64,000 bases of DNA from Xenorhabdus griffiniae (GTDB taxonomy: Bacteria > Pseudomonadota > Gammaproteobacteria > Enterobacterales > Enterobacteriaceae), in NCBI RefSeq assembly GCF_037265215.1, contig NZ_CP147737.1:4000001-4064000 (forward strand). The letters are read 5' to 3'. Of this stretch, positions 1 through 7,548 are shown in pieces (the first letter of the stretch is position 1; each line of letters starts with the position of its first letter). A model generated the notes under the pieces. It was not told the origin of the DNA. It did no database searches and saw only the letters and a list, made by a program, of their open reading frames with translations. A program made the translations under genes and the position numbers.

Positions 1-327
1 AGCAATGAGGCAACCTCAACGGCTAAAACTTGCGAGTCAACGGATGGTCAGTGTCTCTTTAATCAAAATTGGGCAGAAGCAGCGATGAACTGTAGAAAAC
101 CAATAGAGAAGTTAGCTAAATTCGATCACGAGTGGACAGATGGCGTTTTAACACCAATATTTACACATTTCGAACTTGATGCAACAAACAACCAAATGAC
201 CTTTATTGGCGATAAGGTTAAGTTCACCAATGGTTTTAATGCGAAAATCCCAATGATTTATAACTGCACAGTGAACTTAAAAACTCAAGAAATCCTAAAT
301 GTAAGTGTTGAGCAAGGAAAACTATAA
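1..327 (+). CDS. Conserved hypothetical protein, C-terminal part (runs off left edge)
   Basis: The frame is open from the first base to a TAA at 325-327, so the true start lies outside the window; the ATG at 85 is internal and the upstream codons read like protein (two Cys, then QNWAEAAMNC). Visible are at least 108 residues with a polar C-terminal domain containing KFDHEWTDG, FTHFEL and IGDKVKFTNGF. I recognise no catalytic motif. It precedes a strong hairpin terminator and lies at the outer end of the P2-like prophage, where accessory 'moron' genes are common, so it may be prophage cargo. No function is assigned. Confidence 0.55.
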   Translation, partial: SNEATSTAKTCESTDGQCLFNQNWAEAAMNCRKPIEKLAKFDHEWTDGVLTPIFTHFELDATNNQMTFIGDKVKFTNGFNAKIPMIYNCTVNLKTQEILNVSVEQGKL

Positions 328-350
328 ATTTCAGTTTAGTTGCTCCCTTA

Positions 351-396
351 AAGCCGCGCTCTGTCTCAGTTTTACAATTAAGCGCGGCTTTGTCTT
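351..396 (+). terminator. Rho-independent terminator after the left-edge gene
   Basis: A perfect 10-bp stem (AAGCCGCGCT at 351-360 with AGCGCGGCTT at 381-390) closes a 20-base loop and is followed by a short T-rich tail. It lies 24 bases after the stop of the left-edge gene. Confidence 0.8.
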
Positions 397-809
397 GTGA
401 TCCAACAACCTCACGTAAAATAGAATTTTCCCTTTAATATCATTACATTGATATTTTCCCCGCGATCCGTTTTAGATCCAAAAACTGAAATTGCCTGAAA
501 ATCTTTTCACACCTTTCAGTTTGGGATTTTTTCCACGCCGCCAGTACTGGCGCGCTCTGGCGATTCGGTTTGCAGGATTTTCAAACTGAAAAAACTTTTT
601 GATCCAAAACGTGCAGGCGGGTGCGGTGTAGTCCGTTTTACGTGGGGTTTACGTTTATTTCGTGGGGATTGCGCAGCGTGGGCGCTACGTAGGAACGCGA
701 TCCAAATTAATCGCAGAGAGTCAGTAGGTTTATGAGTGAGTGGCGCTGTGTGCGTTATACAAAGGATAATAATTTGATGAGTAGAGAAGATTAATTGTGC
801 GCCAGCAAT
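397..809. other. Gene-poor stretch with GATCCAA repeats and an inverted repeat
   Basis: I find no convincing gene here; the 101-codon minus-strand frame is low in structure and looks spurious. GATCCAA occurs near 399, 474, 601 and 700. TTTCAGTTTG (514-523) and CAAACTGAAA (582-591) form a 10-bp inverted repeat around 58 bases. A role as phage arm or regulatory DNA is only a guess. Confidence 0.3.
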
Positions 810-812
810 GTT

Positions 813-845
813 AAAGGCCACCGGGCGGTTAACCCGATGGCCTTA
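813..845 (-). terminator. Terminator of the DinQ-like toxin transcript
   Basis: Stem AAGGCCAC-CGGG (814-825) pairs with CCCG-A-TGGCCTT (832-844) around a 6-base loop. It sits 17 bases beyond the toxin stop codon on the minus strand. A transcript from the promoter near 1180-1207 ending here would be about 360 nt, similar to dinQ mRNA in E. coli. Confidence 0.65.
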
Positions 846-861
846 TCTACGTTTCCGCGAC

Positions 862-945
862 CTATTTCAAAAAGGTACGGATCAATTCTAAAAGCGCAAC
901 TAGCGCTTTTAGAACGATGATAGTGGTGTTAATAACCTCTTTCAT
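862..945 (-). CDS. DinQ-like type I toxin, small hydrophobic membrane peptide (27 aa)
   Basis: The 27-residue product begins MKEVINTTIIVLKAL and continues VALLELIRTFLK. Its pattern of a charged N-terminus, one hydrophobic helix, an ALLELIR motif and a short end, and its exact length, match E. coli DinQ as I remember it. DinQ-type peptides insert in the inner membrane and depolarise it. Translation starts at ATG 943-945, about 230 nt into a long leader that carries one arm of a 33-bp inverted repeat, a layout typical of antisense-controlled type I toxins. It is too short for usual gene calling. No clear LexA box is visible at the promoter, unlike SOS-controlled dinQ. The alternative is a TisB-like peptide of another family. 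Confidence 0.7.
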   Translation of the reverse strand: MKEVINTTIIVLKALVALLELIRTFLK

Positions 946-1023
946 CCGTTCGCTCCTATGAGCAGGAGCACGACTAAACCAGCCATTGCCTTTACATTGC
1001 CTGTCTGGTTGGTCATCGTAATT

Positions 1024-1056
1024 GTTAGTTTAGATGTGTCGCACTCTGGCCGAGGC
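1024..1056. repeat. Left arm of 33-bp inverted repeat (toxin leader)
   Basis: The first 19 bases (from GTTAGTTTAG at 1024) recur exactly, inverted, at 1332-1350. The whole 33-bp arms agree at 29 positions. In the toxin mRNA (minus strand) this segment is exposed in the leader about 80 nt before the start codon. Confidence 0.85.
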
Positions 1057-1179
1057 ACTGAAACCAACACCACTTGTATTTCAGCCAGGGCTTTTATCCA
1101 TCCCGTAAAATTTACGAAATGTTGAATTCCTTTTCTAAATAAAATACGGCCACAGTGCTTATCCAGCTAACAAGCATAG

Positions 1180-1207
1180 ATTATAGGTTTATTTCAGGAT
1201 GATTCAA
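1180..1207 (-). promoter_or_regulatory. Promoter candidate for the toxin mRNA
   Basis: On the minus strand a perfect TATAAT (1185-1180) follows TTGAAT (1207-1202) with a 16-base spacer. Transcription would start near 1173 and run into the leader carrying the repeat arm. Confidence 0.55.
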
Positions 1208-1231
1208 TCAATTCAAGTGATAAGCAGATAA

Positions 1232-1350
1232 AAACAAAAAAACCAACTGGTGAGGTTGGTTTCTTTGTTTTTACCCTTGGTGCGGGGTAATTGTTTGTAT
1301 GCTATACGAGATTGGTAGCCTCGGCTCTAGCGCGACACATCTAAACTAAC
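1232..1350 (-). ncRNA. Candidate antisense antitoxin RNA (AgrB-like role)
   Basis: A transcript starting near 1350 would open with the repeat arm 1350-1318, which is complementary to the toxin leader at 1056-1024 over 33 nt with 4 mismatches. It would end at the hairpin 1240-1247/1255-1262 (AAACCAAC/GTTGGTTT), followed on the minus strand by TTTTGTTTT. The predicted RNA is about 119 nt. It is encoded in tandem upstream of the toxin, not on the opposite strand of it, so pairing is through the repeat. This follows the dinQ/agrB logic; the RNA itself is inferred. Confidence 0.55.
1318..1350. repeat. Right arm of 33-bp inverted repeat (antitoxin candidate)
   Basis: This is the inverted copy of 1024-1056, ending with ATCTAAACTAAC. 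It begins exactly where a promoter at 1357-1385 would start transcription on the minus strand. Confidence 0.85.
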
Positions 1351-1356
1351 ATCTTC

Positions 1357-1385
1357 AGTCTAATACCTGTAGCATAAAATATCAA
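1357..1385 (-). promoter_or_regulatory. Promoter candidate for the antitoxin RNA
   Basis: TTGATA (1385-1380) is followed after 17 bases by TAGACT (1362-1357), 4 of 6 matches to the -10 consensus. The predicted start, about 1350, coincides with the first base of the repeat arm. Confidence 0.5.
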
Positions 1386-1427
1386 CCTATGGTACAGCGC
1401 AGAGAATCTCACACAAATAAACGATAT

Positions 1428-3065
1428 TCAGCCAATCACCGGCGAATACTTCTGTTTCAGCCCGTCCGATCTATAGGCCGTGTTCCTTATCGCACTGGCG
1501 TTCTCTGGTGTGCCGGTATTGTGATGGGTATGGGCGGCGGTCAGTTCGGCCAACTCCTTGACCACATCCAGTGTCTCTAACATCAACGTCATCACGTTAA
1601 GTTGTTGGCTGCCCACCCAAACCACCGGCGCCACGATCTCTTGTTTGACTCCGGCAATGCTTTGCTTAAGCATCCCGATTTTCTCAACCAGCTTTTGGCC
1701 AACCTCAATATTCGCGTCTTTCTCCACACTGGCAACCAGATTTGATGACGTTGCTATACAGTAATCCCCGTCCGCAATGTGCTGGACAGCGCCCGCCAGT
1801 AGTGTTGATGTGCCTAAAACTATCGTTTTATCGGTAGCCTGTAGGGTGGTTTCCCGTGCGACCACGGTACGGGTTTCTGTATCGGCCTTAACTTCGCGGT
1901 GCATAGACGATTCATTAATGGTCTGGTCGGTCTGCCTGATCCAACTGCCTTCCTGTGTGACCCGTTGTGACACTTCCGCCCGCTGCTGCTGCAATTGTTC
2001 ACCCGGCTTAATATCGGGCAGCGTGTTGCCCTGGCTTAAGGTCTGGCGGATAAAGGGCTTGTCAGGTCGGCCGCCCTCGAAAGCAATCTCAACCACGGTG
2101 CCAACGGGCGGATACTGGAACATGCCCGATTCAGCGCCTGCCATCGGTAACGGTAACGGGACAGCACGGTAAACCGGCGCGGCGGCGTCTTTGCCGTCCG
2201 ATTCCAGCAATTGCACATCAACCGCATAGCGTGGCCGGAAGGGATCGGCCATATCGCCGCTGGCCGTGTTTTCGGTGTGAGCTTCAATGCGGGCAAATTT
2301 AGGCAGGTGCGTGCCCGCCGATAATTCGGGGTAAGCGGCATCAACCTGGCGCTGGGCGGGGGTTTTATCCGCGGGCTTCCCGTTGGGCAACCACGTGAGG
2401 GTCATATTTTCGTTGTTCAGGTTGACCTTGCAAAGCCGCTGCTGATTGACCATAAAACCGGGGCGCAAGGATTGGATCATCGGTATGGTCATGGCATTAC
2501 CTGCCGACTGGCTCTGGCTAAATTCATTGGGGATCTCGACGCCCTTGCCCTGAAACATCGCATGCGCCCAACTGCCCAGATAGACCGAACCATCCGGCAA
2601 TTGGTGCCAGACATAATCGTCAATGGCAAAGATCTGCCCCAGATTTGCCAATAGCTGGTAGCCTGTGCCGTGATGGGTATAGTGCGGGATGGGTTTATCG
2701 GTATAGGGCGCATCCGGTAGGGTGAACGTCAGGCCGCTGTGCTCTTGCAACCAGTCTACTATCTGGCGCAAGGTCGGGTGCTGAAACGAGCACGGCCACG
2801 CTTTATCAAACACACCGACCAGCTCACGCACAAACAAGCGTTGATAACCGTTCTGGGCGGGCTGTGAACGTTCCACATAGCCCGTAAACCAGCGCAGTAC
2901 CAAATCGGTATAGCCCACATCAAGGCGCACCAGTTTTCCGGTGTAATCGGTCGTGGTTTCCGCCGTGATAAACCCGCGGCCACAGGATGAAAGTTCCAGC
3001 ATAATATTGACGTCAACCAAATGGATCTCATCACCGGACAGGTAAAGTCGGTTAATCGGTTTCAT
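1428..3065 (-). CDS. Phage tail hub/spike protein (late control/VgrG-like), 545 aa
   Basis: This is the last gene of the minus-strand tail operon. The N-terminal half (about residues 1-240) resembles the tail-hub fold of P2 gpD and VgrG. An OB-fold region follows around residues 280-355 with a GMFQYPPVGTVVEIAFEGG stretch typical of gp5/VgrG cores. The C-terminal third is rich in T, V and Q and looks like a beta-helical spike. It would close the tail tip and puncture the envelope. The ATG at 3065 overlaps the stop of the preceding gene (ATGA), so the two are coupled. Family identity is by pattern only; the hub role is well supported by length and position. Confidence 0.75.
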   Translation of the reverse strand: MKPINRLYLSGDEIHLVDVNIMLELSSCGRGFITAETTTDYTGKLVRLDVGYTDLVLRWFTGYVERSQPAQNGYQRLFVRELVGVFDKAWPCSFQHPTLRQIVDWLQEHSGLTFTLPDAPYTDKPIPHYTHHGTGYQLLANLGQIFAIDDYVWHQLPDGSVYLGSWAHAMFQGKGVEIPNEFSQSQSAGNAMTIPMIQSLRPGFMVNQQRLCKVNLNNENMTLTWLPNGKPADKTPAQRQVDAAYPELSAGTHLPKFARIEAHTENTASGDMADPFRPRYAVDVQLLESDGKDAAAPVYRAVPLPLPMAGAESGMFQYPPVGTVVEIAFEGGRPDKPFIRQTLSQGNTLPDIKPGEQLQQQRAEVSQRVTQEGSWIRQTDQTINESSMHREVKADTETRTVVARETTLQATDKTIVLGTSTLLAGAVQHIADGDYCIATSSNLVASVEKDANIEVGQKLVEKIGMLKQSIAGVKQEIVAPVVWVGSQQLNVMTLMLETLDVVKELAELTAAHTHHNTGTPENASAIRNTAYRSDGLKQKYSPVIG

Positions 3066-3604
3066 GATGATGCAGGCCCTATTAAATCGTCATTTATCGG
3101 CTTCAAAATCTCGCGTTCAAACCAGTTTAATTTTTCCGGTTCTTCCTTGGCGGCTCCGCTTCCCTGTCTGGTCTGCTTTTTAGCCTGAATATTGCCAGTT
3201 GCACGGGCATCGCGTTTTTCCGCGACCGATAAGTGCTCCCGTAAAGTAAAGGTCACCTGCCAGGCCTGCTTACCGTCTACCTTGCTGGCATCAATCGTGC
3301 TGGTAAATGTGCCGATACGAAAGTTAATGGCCTGTGCGGTGAGATTTGCGACCCGGTAGCGTTTCAGGTTGCCGTCCTCTTTGGCTTCCGCCAGTGCAAA
3401 CAGGCGCGACAGGGTTTTCTGTTCGGTAAAGGGAATAATGCCCGTGATACGCAGCTCTTTCGGCTTAATGCCCTGTTCGGCCACCGCCGTACTGGAAGAC
3501 TGCCCGCTTTGGTCGGTATCCTGAAACATCATGGAGGGGGTGACAGTGAGACTTTTTAAGGGGATCGCCTCGCCATCAAGGGCGAGGGTGATAATCTGGC
3601 TCAT
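3062..3604 (-). CDS. Phage baseplate/tail protein of unknown family, 180 aa
   Basis: A soluble 180-residue protein without signal or membrane segment. The first 120 residues look like a compact beta-rich domain (IITLALDGEAIPLKSL; WQVTFTLREHLSVAEKR); the tail is charged and Q/K rich. It lies between a coiled, Ala/Gln-rich protein and the hub, with overlaps at both ends. This position in HP1-like tails usually holds a baseplate or tail-tip adaptor. I cannot name the family. Confidence 0.6.
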   Translation of the reverse strand: MSQIITLALDGEAIPLKSLTVTPSMMFQDTDQSGQSSSTAVAEQGIKPKELRITGIIPFTEQKTLSRLFALAEAKEDGNLKRYRVANLTAQAINFRIGTFTSTIDASKVDGKQAWQVTFTLREHLSVAEKRDARATGNIQAKKQTRQGSGAAKEEPEKLNWFEREILKPINDDLIGPASS

Positions 3605-4283
3605 GGTGTAGCATCCTTTCTAATGGGTGAAGATCCTCTCCGGCAAATAACGTTGCCAGGGTATAAACAGCATCGGGTTCGGGAATGTTCTGTCGCAGTT
3701 TCTCCGCGATGTGTGTGGCGTTCCCTTTCCCTGAGAACGCCCAGACCGTGGCAGATTTTCCCGCCAACCCACTCATGGCATCGGTGACTTGCTGCAACGC
3801 AGCTTGTCGGGCAGTGGTAAACGCGGTTAATTGTGATTTTAACCCCGCAATACTGCTGCCTGCACTGGCCTGCGCTTTGGCCTGTCCGATCAATTGCGCA
3901 TTGACGGCCAAACGGCTGGTTGCGGTTGACAGCGGCTGCGGCAATGGCAACCCGCCGCCCTGCTTGCCCGGCAATTGCATCTTGGTGATGGCAAGGCTTT
4001 CTGCGGTTTTCGCCATACGCCTGACCTGTGCCAGCACCGGAAGCGGCAATACCGATGCAAACTGCGTCAGGTGTTGCATAAATTCATCGTGGGTTTTGGC
4101 GCAGATCATCAGCACCAGGCTATGGATATTGCCCGCGCCCGTGAGTTTATTCGACAGCGTATCAATGGCGTTCGCCGGGCTTAAATAACTGCCGCTGTCG
4201 GTTTGTTGCCCGATGCCGTAGACAAAGGGGTGAACGGGAACAATAGCAGCGGATATCCCCGATAAGTTCGGGGATAGTTGCAT
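3576..4283 (-). CDS. Hypothetical phage tail-tip protein, Ala/Gln-rich, about 235 aa
   Basis: The frame opens at 4325, but the first 14 codons overlap the assembly-protein gene and read poorly; the internal ATG at 4283 (MQLSPNLSG) is the better start. Residues 90-190 are rich in A, Q, K and L and probably helical. No catalytic motif is visible. Its 3' end overlaps the next gene by 29 bases. The conserved place between the fibre assembly gene and the hub genes suggests a structural tail role; the function is unknown. Confidence 0.55.
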   Translation of the reverse strand: MQLSPNLSGISAAIVPVHPFVYGIGQQTDSGSYLSPANAIDTLSNKLTGAGNIHSLVLMICAKTHDEFMQHLTQFASVLPLPVLAQVRRMAKTAESLAITKMQLPGKQGGGLPLPQPLSTATSRLAVNAQLIGQAKAQASAGSSIAGLKSQLTAFTTARQAALQQVTDAMSGLAGKSATVWAFSGKGNATHIAEKLRQNIPEPDAVYTLATLFAGEDLHPLERMLHHEPDYHPRP

Positions 4284-4303
4284 CCTCTTACGCTGCCAGC
4301 GCA

Positions 4304-4921
4304 TTATTCGGGTTGCTCCGGCCAATCGATATCGGGAATAACAAATAAATCAATATCCGTTAATTTAACACTGTAGATTTCCCATTCCTGCAATAAAGTC
4401 ATATCCTGCTTTGTCGCCATTCCCAATCGTTTTCTACGCTCCAATTGCCTGATACGATCTTCTGCATGATGCAACAAAGCTTGTCGATGTTCTTCTGCTT
4501 GCCGGGTCTGGTATTGATTCCGGGCAATAGTATCCGTGTTCCACTGCTTCCCATCCCAGACATCAAAGTCGGTGACGGGTTTCAGTAATGTGATTTCAGG
4601 GGGTAACTCTCCAAGCTGCTGTATCTGCCGCGGTTCCCTGCTCTGTGTATGATACCCCGTCTTTCCTCTGTGGTCCGCAACTTGCACCCACGACTGACCG
4701 TCTAGACTACGGCAAATAGCAATATCATCAGACTCAGGCAATTCAGGCTCGTCCAGATATGCCCCTGCTGCCACACTGACCCCAATGAATGTGCGTTCCA
4801 TGTCAACACCCAGATATTCGCCGGTATCTTTGTGTGCCCGATATACCTTCACCCAGCCATTGACTGTGGCAAACCCTGCATCATCAAAGGTAGCCGGAAT
4901 TATTTCAGTTATGTATTTCAT
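4304..4921 (-). CDS. Tail fibre assembly protein, 205 aa
   Basis: The length, the SWVQVADHRGKTGY segment, the 'WDGKQWNTD' motif and the helical C-terminal half (ILE/EDRIRQLERRKRLG, then WEIYSVKLTDID) are typical of the phage tail fibre assembly chaperone (Tfa, Caudo_TAP) family. Such proteins fold and trimerise the distal fibre. Its ATG shares one base with the stop of the upstream fibre segment (TAATG), so it is translationally coupled. The fibre gene it would serve is frameshifted, which may leave it without a full-length client. Confidence 0.85.
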   Translation of the reverse strand: MKYITEIIPATFDDAGFATVNGWVKVYRAHKDTGEYLGVDMERTFIGVSVAAGAYLDEPELPESDDIAICRSLDGQSWVQVADHRGKTGYHTQSREPRQIQQLGELPPEITLLKPVTDFDVWDGKQWNTDTIARNQYQTRQAEEHRQALLHHAEDRIRQLERRKRLGMATKQDMTLLQEWEIYSVKLTDIDLFVIPDIDWPEQPE

Positions 4922-5604
4922 TATGCTGCCCTCACGATGTATAAAAATGCCATGTTACGCGGACGGGTTTCTGTCGCCGTCCTGACCACGCGAGCCGCAT
5001 CAAATAGCCAATCACCATTTCCTGCCACCGTGTTACCCGTGTGCCCCGCTACGGTTTCATTATGAAACACCGCTTTAAATACCCCACTCGCACGCGCCAT
5101 TTCTATGCCTTTCCCCATCCCGATTGACCCAGTAATATTTTGTAAGGCATCTTCCTGCCATGACAAAATCTGACGGCCTTTATCGATGCCGCGGCTGGCA
5201 TCCCATCCTCGGATAAACTCGCCCCGTAAATCAGGCAGAGTACCGGACGGGTAAATCAGGGCTAACCGCGGGTAGCGCTGGGTGTTGAATGTATTCCCAT
5301 CACATATCACGTATCCCTCCGGAGGCGTGTCCAGCGGCCAGGGGATCGGTGAACCCACCGGAATATTGTCGCGACTCACATCGGGATAAACGATTTGCCA
5401 GTCTTCCCAGTTCCCCCCCCAATCCCATGACTGGCGGATGGCAATTTGCCCCCGATTAGTGGTATAGCGCTGAAAAATTGCTTCGCCGACACACTGTACC
5501 TCCAAAATACCAAACCCATAAAAAGGCGTATCGAGCGAAATCTTCGGCAAATCGGCCACAGACGATGGATTAGGAATATTCACCTGATAAAAACCTGATG
5601 ACAT
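4921..5604 (-). CDS. Tail fibre, distal part with tail-collar domain (out of frame with proximal part)
   Basis: This frame holds the C-terminal fibre half: a receptor-proximal segment, then a tail-collar domain around residues 85-130 (IPVGSPIPWPLDTPPEGY, LPDLRGEFIRGWD) and an end typical of collar fibres (ETRPRNMAFLYIVRAA). The coding sequence continues upstream in the same frame to about 5679 (TATDVGAISATGQG...), joining the proximal part at a C5 run. The ATG at 5604 is thus probably internal to an ancestral gene of about 652 codons. It could be translated on its own only if that ATG has a usable ribosome site. Confidence 0.75.
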   Translation of the reverse strand: MSSGFYQVNIPNPSSVADLPKISLDTPFYGFGILEVQCVGEAIFQRYTTNRGQIAIRQSWDWGGNWEDWQIVYPDVSRDNIPVGSPIPWPLDTPPEGYVICDGNTFNTQRYPRLALIYPSGTLPDLRGEFIRGWDASRGIDKGRQILSWQEDALQNITGSIGMGKGIEMARASGVFKAVFHNETVAGHTGNTVAGNGDWLFDAARVVRTATETRPRNMAFLYIVRAA

Positions 5605-6878
5605 ATAGTGTTGTAATTTAGTGTTGCCTCTAATAATACCCTGCCCAGTCGCACTAATGGCTCCGACATCCGTCGCGGTGGGGGATGTTTTTTACTGTAA
5701 ACTGCCGCCCAGTCCCCATTGTCAAAGCGCTCATACAAATCGTCACCGACTAACCATCCAGCAGCATTAACATTACCGTTAATTTCGCCCCCTGTTTGCG
5801 GGTACGCCCCAATATTTCTTGCAAATAAAGCCTTATCGAAAATATCTGAACCATTCTTTGATTTTTCGAGTCGATTATTCACGTTGTTATTAACAGCATT
5901 GATTGCTGCATTTAATACTGAATTCGTTGCATAATCGCCTTTCCCCTGTTTTTCATTCAAGCCACTAAATAGGGCTACTTTCGTTGCATAACCTTGTTTA
6001 ACGCTGTCAAGCTCGCTATTCAGCACGACAATATTTCGCGCATTCAATGACCCCGTAGGCCGTAAATCAATGACATTCCCATCACTATCAATCTGCGCCA
6101 CCGCAAACACATAATGCGGATAGCCCGCTGCATCGATATCGTTTTTCAGCTCATTAGCTACCGTAATCTTCACGACCGTTTGCCACTGACTCACCAGATT
6201 GCCCTGATAGCTAAAATCCGCATACACACGGGTATTACGTTGGCTGTTTAACGTCTGGTCAAACTCCAGCATTCCACGCAGCCCGCCAACATAGGCCAGC
6301 CCTTTTTTCACGGTGTACTGTTCGCCCTGACGCACCACAGCAAAGCCATCACCAAAGAACGCCGCTTCGCCGTAGCTGTCGGTATTGATCAAACGCTGCA
6401 TTTCGTCAATGCCCGTCAAACGCGCGGTAAAATCAATCTGCCAGGTTTCCGCCGTGGTGGTGATAGCGGTCTCTTTAGCCGCACCGTCAAATTCCAACAA
6501 AAAAGAGCGAGTCAGCACATTGCCCTGCAAGCCATTGGCGGTCTTGATTTTCTTCTGCGTCGGCGCATGGGTGATCATCCCCATCACACCGGAAGCCTTA
6601 TTTATCAAGCCAATCCAGTTAAAATCAAAATTGCCCGCTTCCGTGCCCAGCGTGACGCTGTAAGCGACGGCATTCTCACTGGCAAGCCCCGTTTTATTGA
6701 CCGCCTGACGGTGTACGATATGGCTTTGGGCAGGCAATTTCTCATTACGGCTGATGGGTTGAGTGGGATCTAAATCCGGCACATAAGCAAAGACAAACTC
6801 GTCCAGTACCACGGGATTTCCTGCGGCGACTTGCTGTGCTTTCCAGTTTTCAAAGTCCAGGGTAATCACTGAGGACAT
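5580..6878 (-). CDS. Tail fibre, proximal part (frameshifted), about 432 aa
   Basis: The N-terminal 150 residues match the phage tail-collar fibre N-terminal domain (MSSVITLDFENWKAQ...), which attaches the fibre to the baseplate. ATG 6878 is preceded by AAGGA and fits the family start; the longer frame to 6965 is not needed. After KKHPP (codon 400) the frame runs into a 30-residue Arg-rich tail unlike fibre sequence, whereas the -1 frame continues smoothly into the collar domain. The break lies at CCCCC (5684-5680); one more C would restore a 652-codon fibre. Confidence 0.8.
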   Translation of the reverse strand: MSSVITLDFENWKAQQVAAGNPVVLDEFVFAYVPDLDPTQPISRNEKLPAQSHIVHRQAVNKTGLASENAVAYSVTLGTEAGNFDFNWIGLINKASGVMGMITHAPTQKKIKTANGLQGNVLTRSFLLEFDGAAKETAITTTAETWQIDFTARLTGIDEMQRLINTDSYGEAAFFGDGFAVVRQGEQYTVKKGLAYVGGLRGMLEFDQTLNSQRNTRVYADFSYQGNLVSQWQTVVKITVANELKNDIDAAGYPHYVFAVAQIDSDGNVIDLRPTGSLNARNIVVLNSELDSVKQGYATKVALFSGLNEKQGKGDYATNSVLNAAINAVNNNVNNRLEKSKNGSDIFDKALFARNIGAYPQTGGEINGNVNAAGWLVGDDLYERFDNGDWAAVYSKKHPPPRRMSEPLVRLGRVLLEATLNYNTICHQVFIR

Positions 6879-6891
6879 CTTTTTTATTTCC

Positions 6892-7548
6892 TTATAATGA
6901 GGCACCGTAGGTGACGTTCGGTGCATGGCTTTCCTTGAGGCGGGCACTGTCACAGACGGCAACACCTGCGATATGCCCTACTTTTATTAATAATGGCGGG
7001 GTCGGGATGGCCGCGGCATAAGTGCAATAGTCTGCACCCACGCTCCCCACTCGCATCAACAACTGATTTTTCGCTATCACTTCAAAACGGTAGCGACGAC
7101 AAGTGCGCCCGTACTGGCGGATAATATTCATCAGCAAATCGGGGTTAGCCGCTATCTGACCGTCACTGAGACGCAAAATAATCACATCCCAGTCAATGCC
7201 CGGCTGGCGTTCCAGCAACTCCACATAACCCACGCCGAGGCGTTCAAAAATGGCAATAAATCCGGCAATGCTGCCGGCATCTTTGGCATTGATAAAGGCG
7301 TACTTCACCCGCTTACGGAACAGCGGCAGCGGTTCACCGTTAAAACGCCGGATATCCCGCTGATACGCCAGCATCGACAACAGCGCTTCTGAGCAGGTTT
7401 CCGCGTCCAGTTGGGCAAGCGGCCATGTCAGCCAGCCATAAACCTGTGTCCAGAATGCCCGCGCCGCGCCCAATAATTTGGCGGGTTCGCCCTTATCCAT
7501 CCAGGAGGGCAGAGCCAGCCGTTTGAGGCGTTCCTTAAACGCCGCCAT
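6892..7548 (-). CDS. Phage tail protein I-like baseplate protein, 218 aa
   Basis: Residues 10-60 (LALPSWMDKGEPAKLLGAARAFW, WPLAQLDAETC) and the RDIRRFNGEPLPLFRKRVKYAF motif are typical of P2 gpI/DUF2612-type tail proteins that follow the gpJ baseplate wedge. It would bridge the baseplate to the fibres. Its start overlaps the upstream gpJ-like gene by 14 bases, as in P2-like operons, and the fibre gene follows 14 bases downstream. Confidence 0.8.
   Translation of the reverse strand: MAAFKERLKRLALPSWMDKGEPAKLLGAARAFWTQVYGWLTWPLAQLDAETCSEALLSMLAYQRDIRRFNGEPLPLFRKRVKYAFINAKDAGSIAGFIAIFERLGVGYVELLERQPGIDWDVIILRLSDGQIAANPDLLMNIIRQYGRTCRRYRFEVIAKNQLLMRVGSVGADYCTYAAAIPTPPLLIKVGHIAGVAVCDSARLKESHAPNVTYGASL

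Noticed and set aside
516-821. 101-codon frame on the minus strand
   Set aside because: Composition is Thr/Pro/His/Arg-rich without structure, it covers repeats and ends in a terminator region, and no ribosome site is seen.
1024-1350. Insertion sequence bounded by the 33-bp inverted repeat
   Set aside because: Only 260 bases lie between the arms, with no transposase and no target duplication; promoters and terminators fit a toxin/antitoxin layout.
4921-6878. Invertible tail-fibre cassette with Hin/Gin-type sites
   Set aside because: No inverted crossover sites, no alternative C-terminal gene and no invertase gene nearby; a homopolymer frameshift explains the split.
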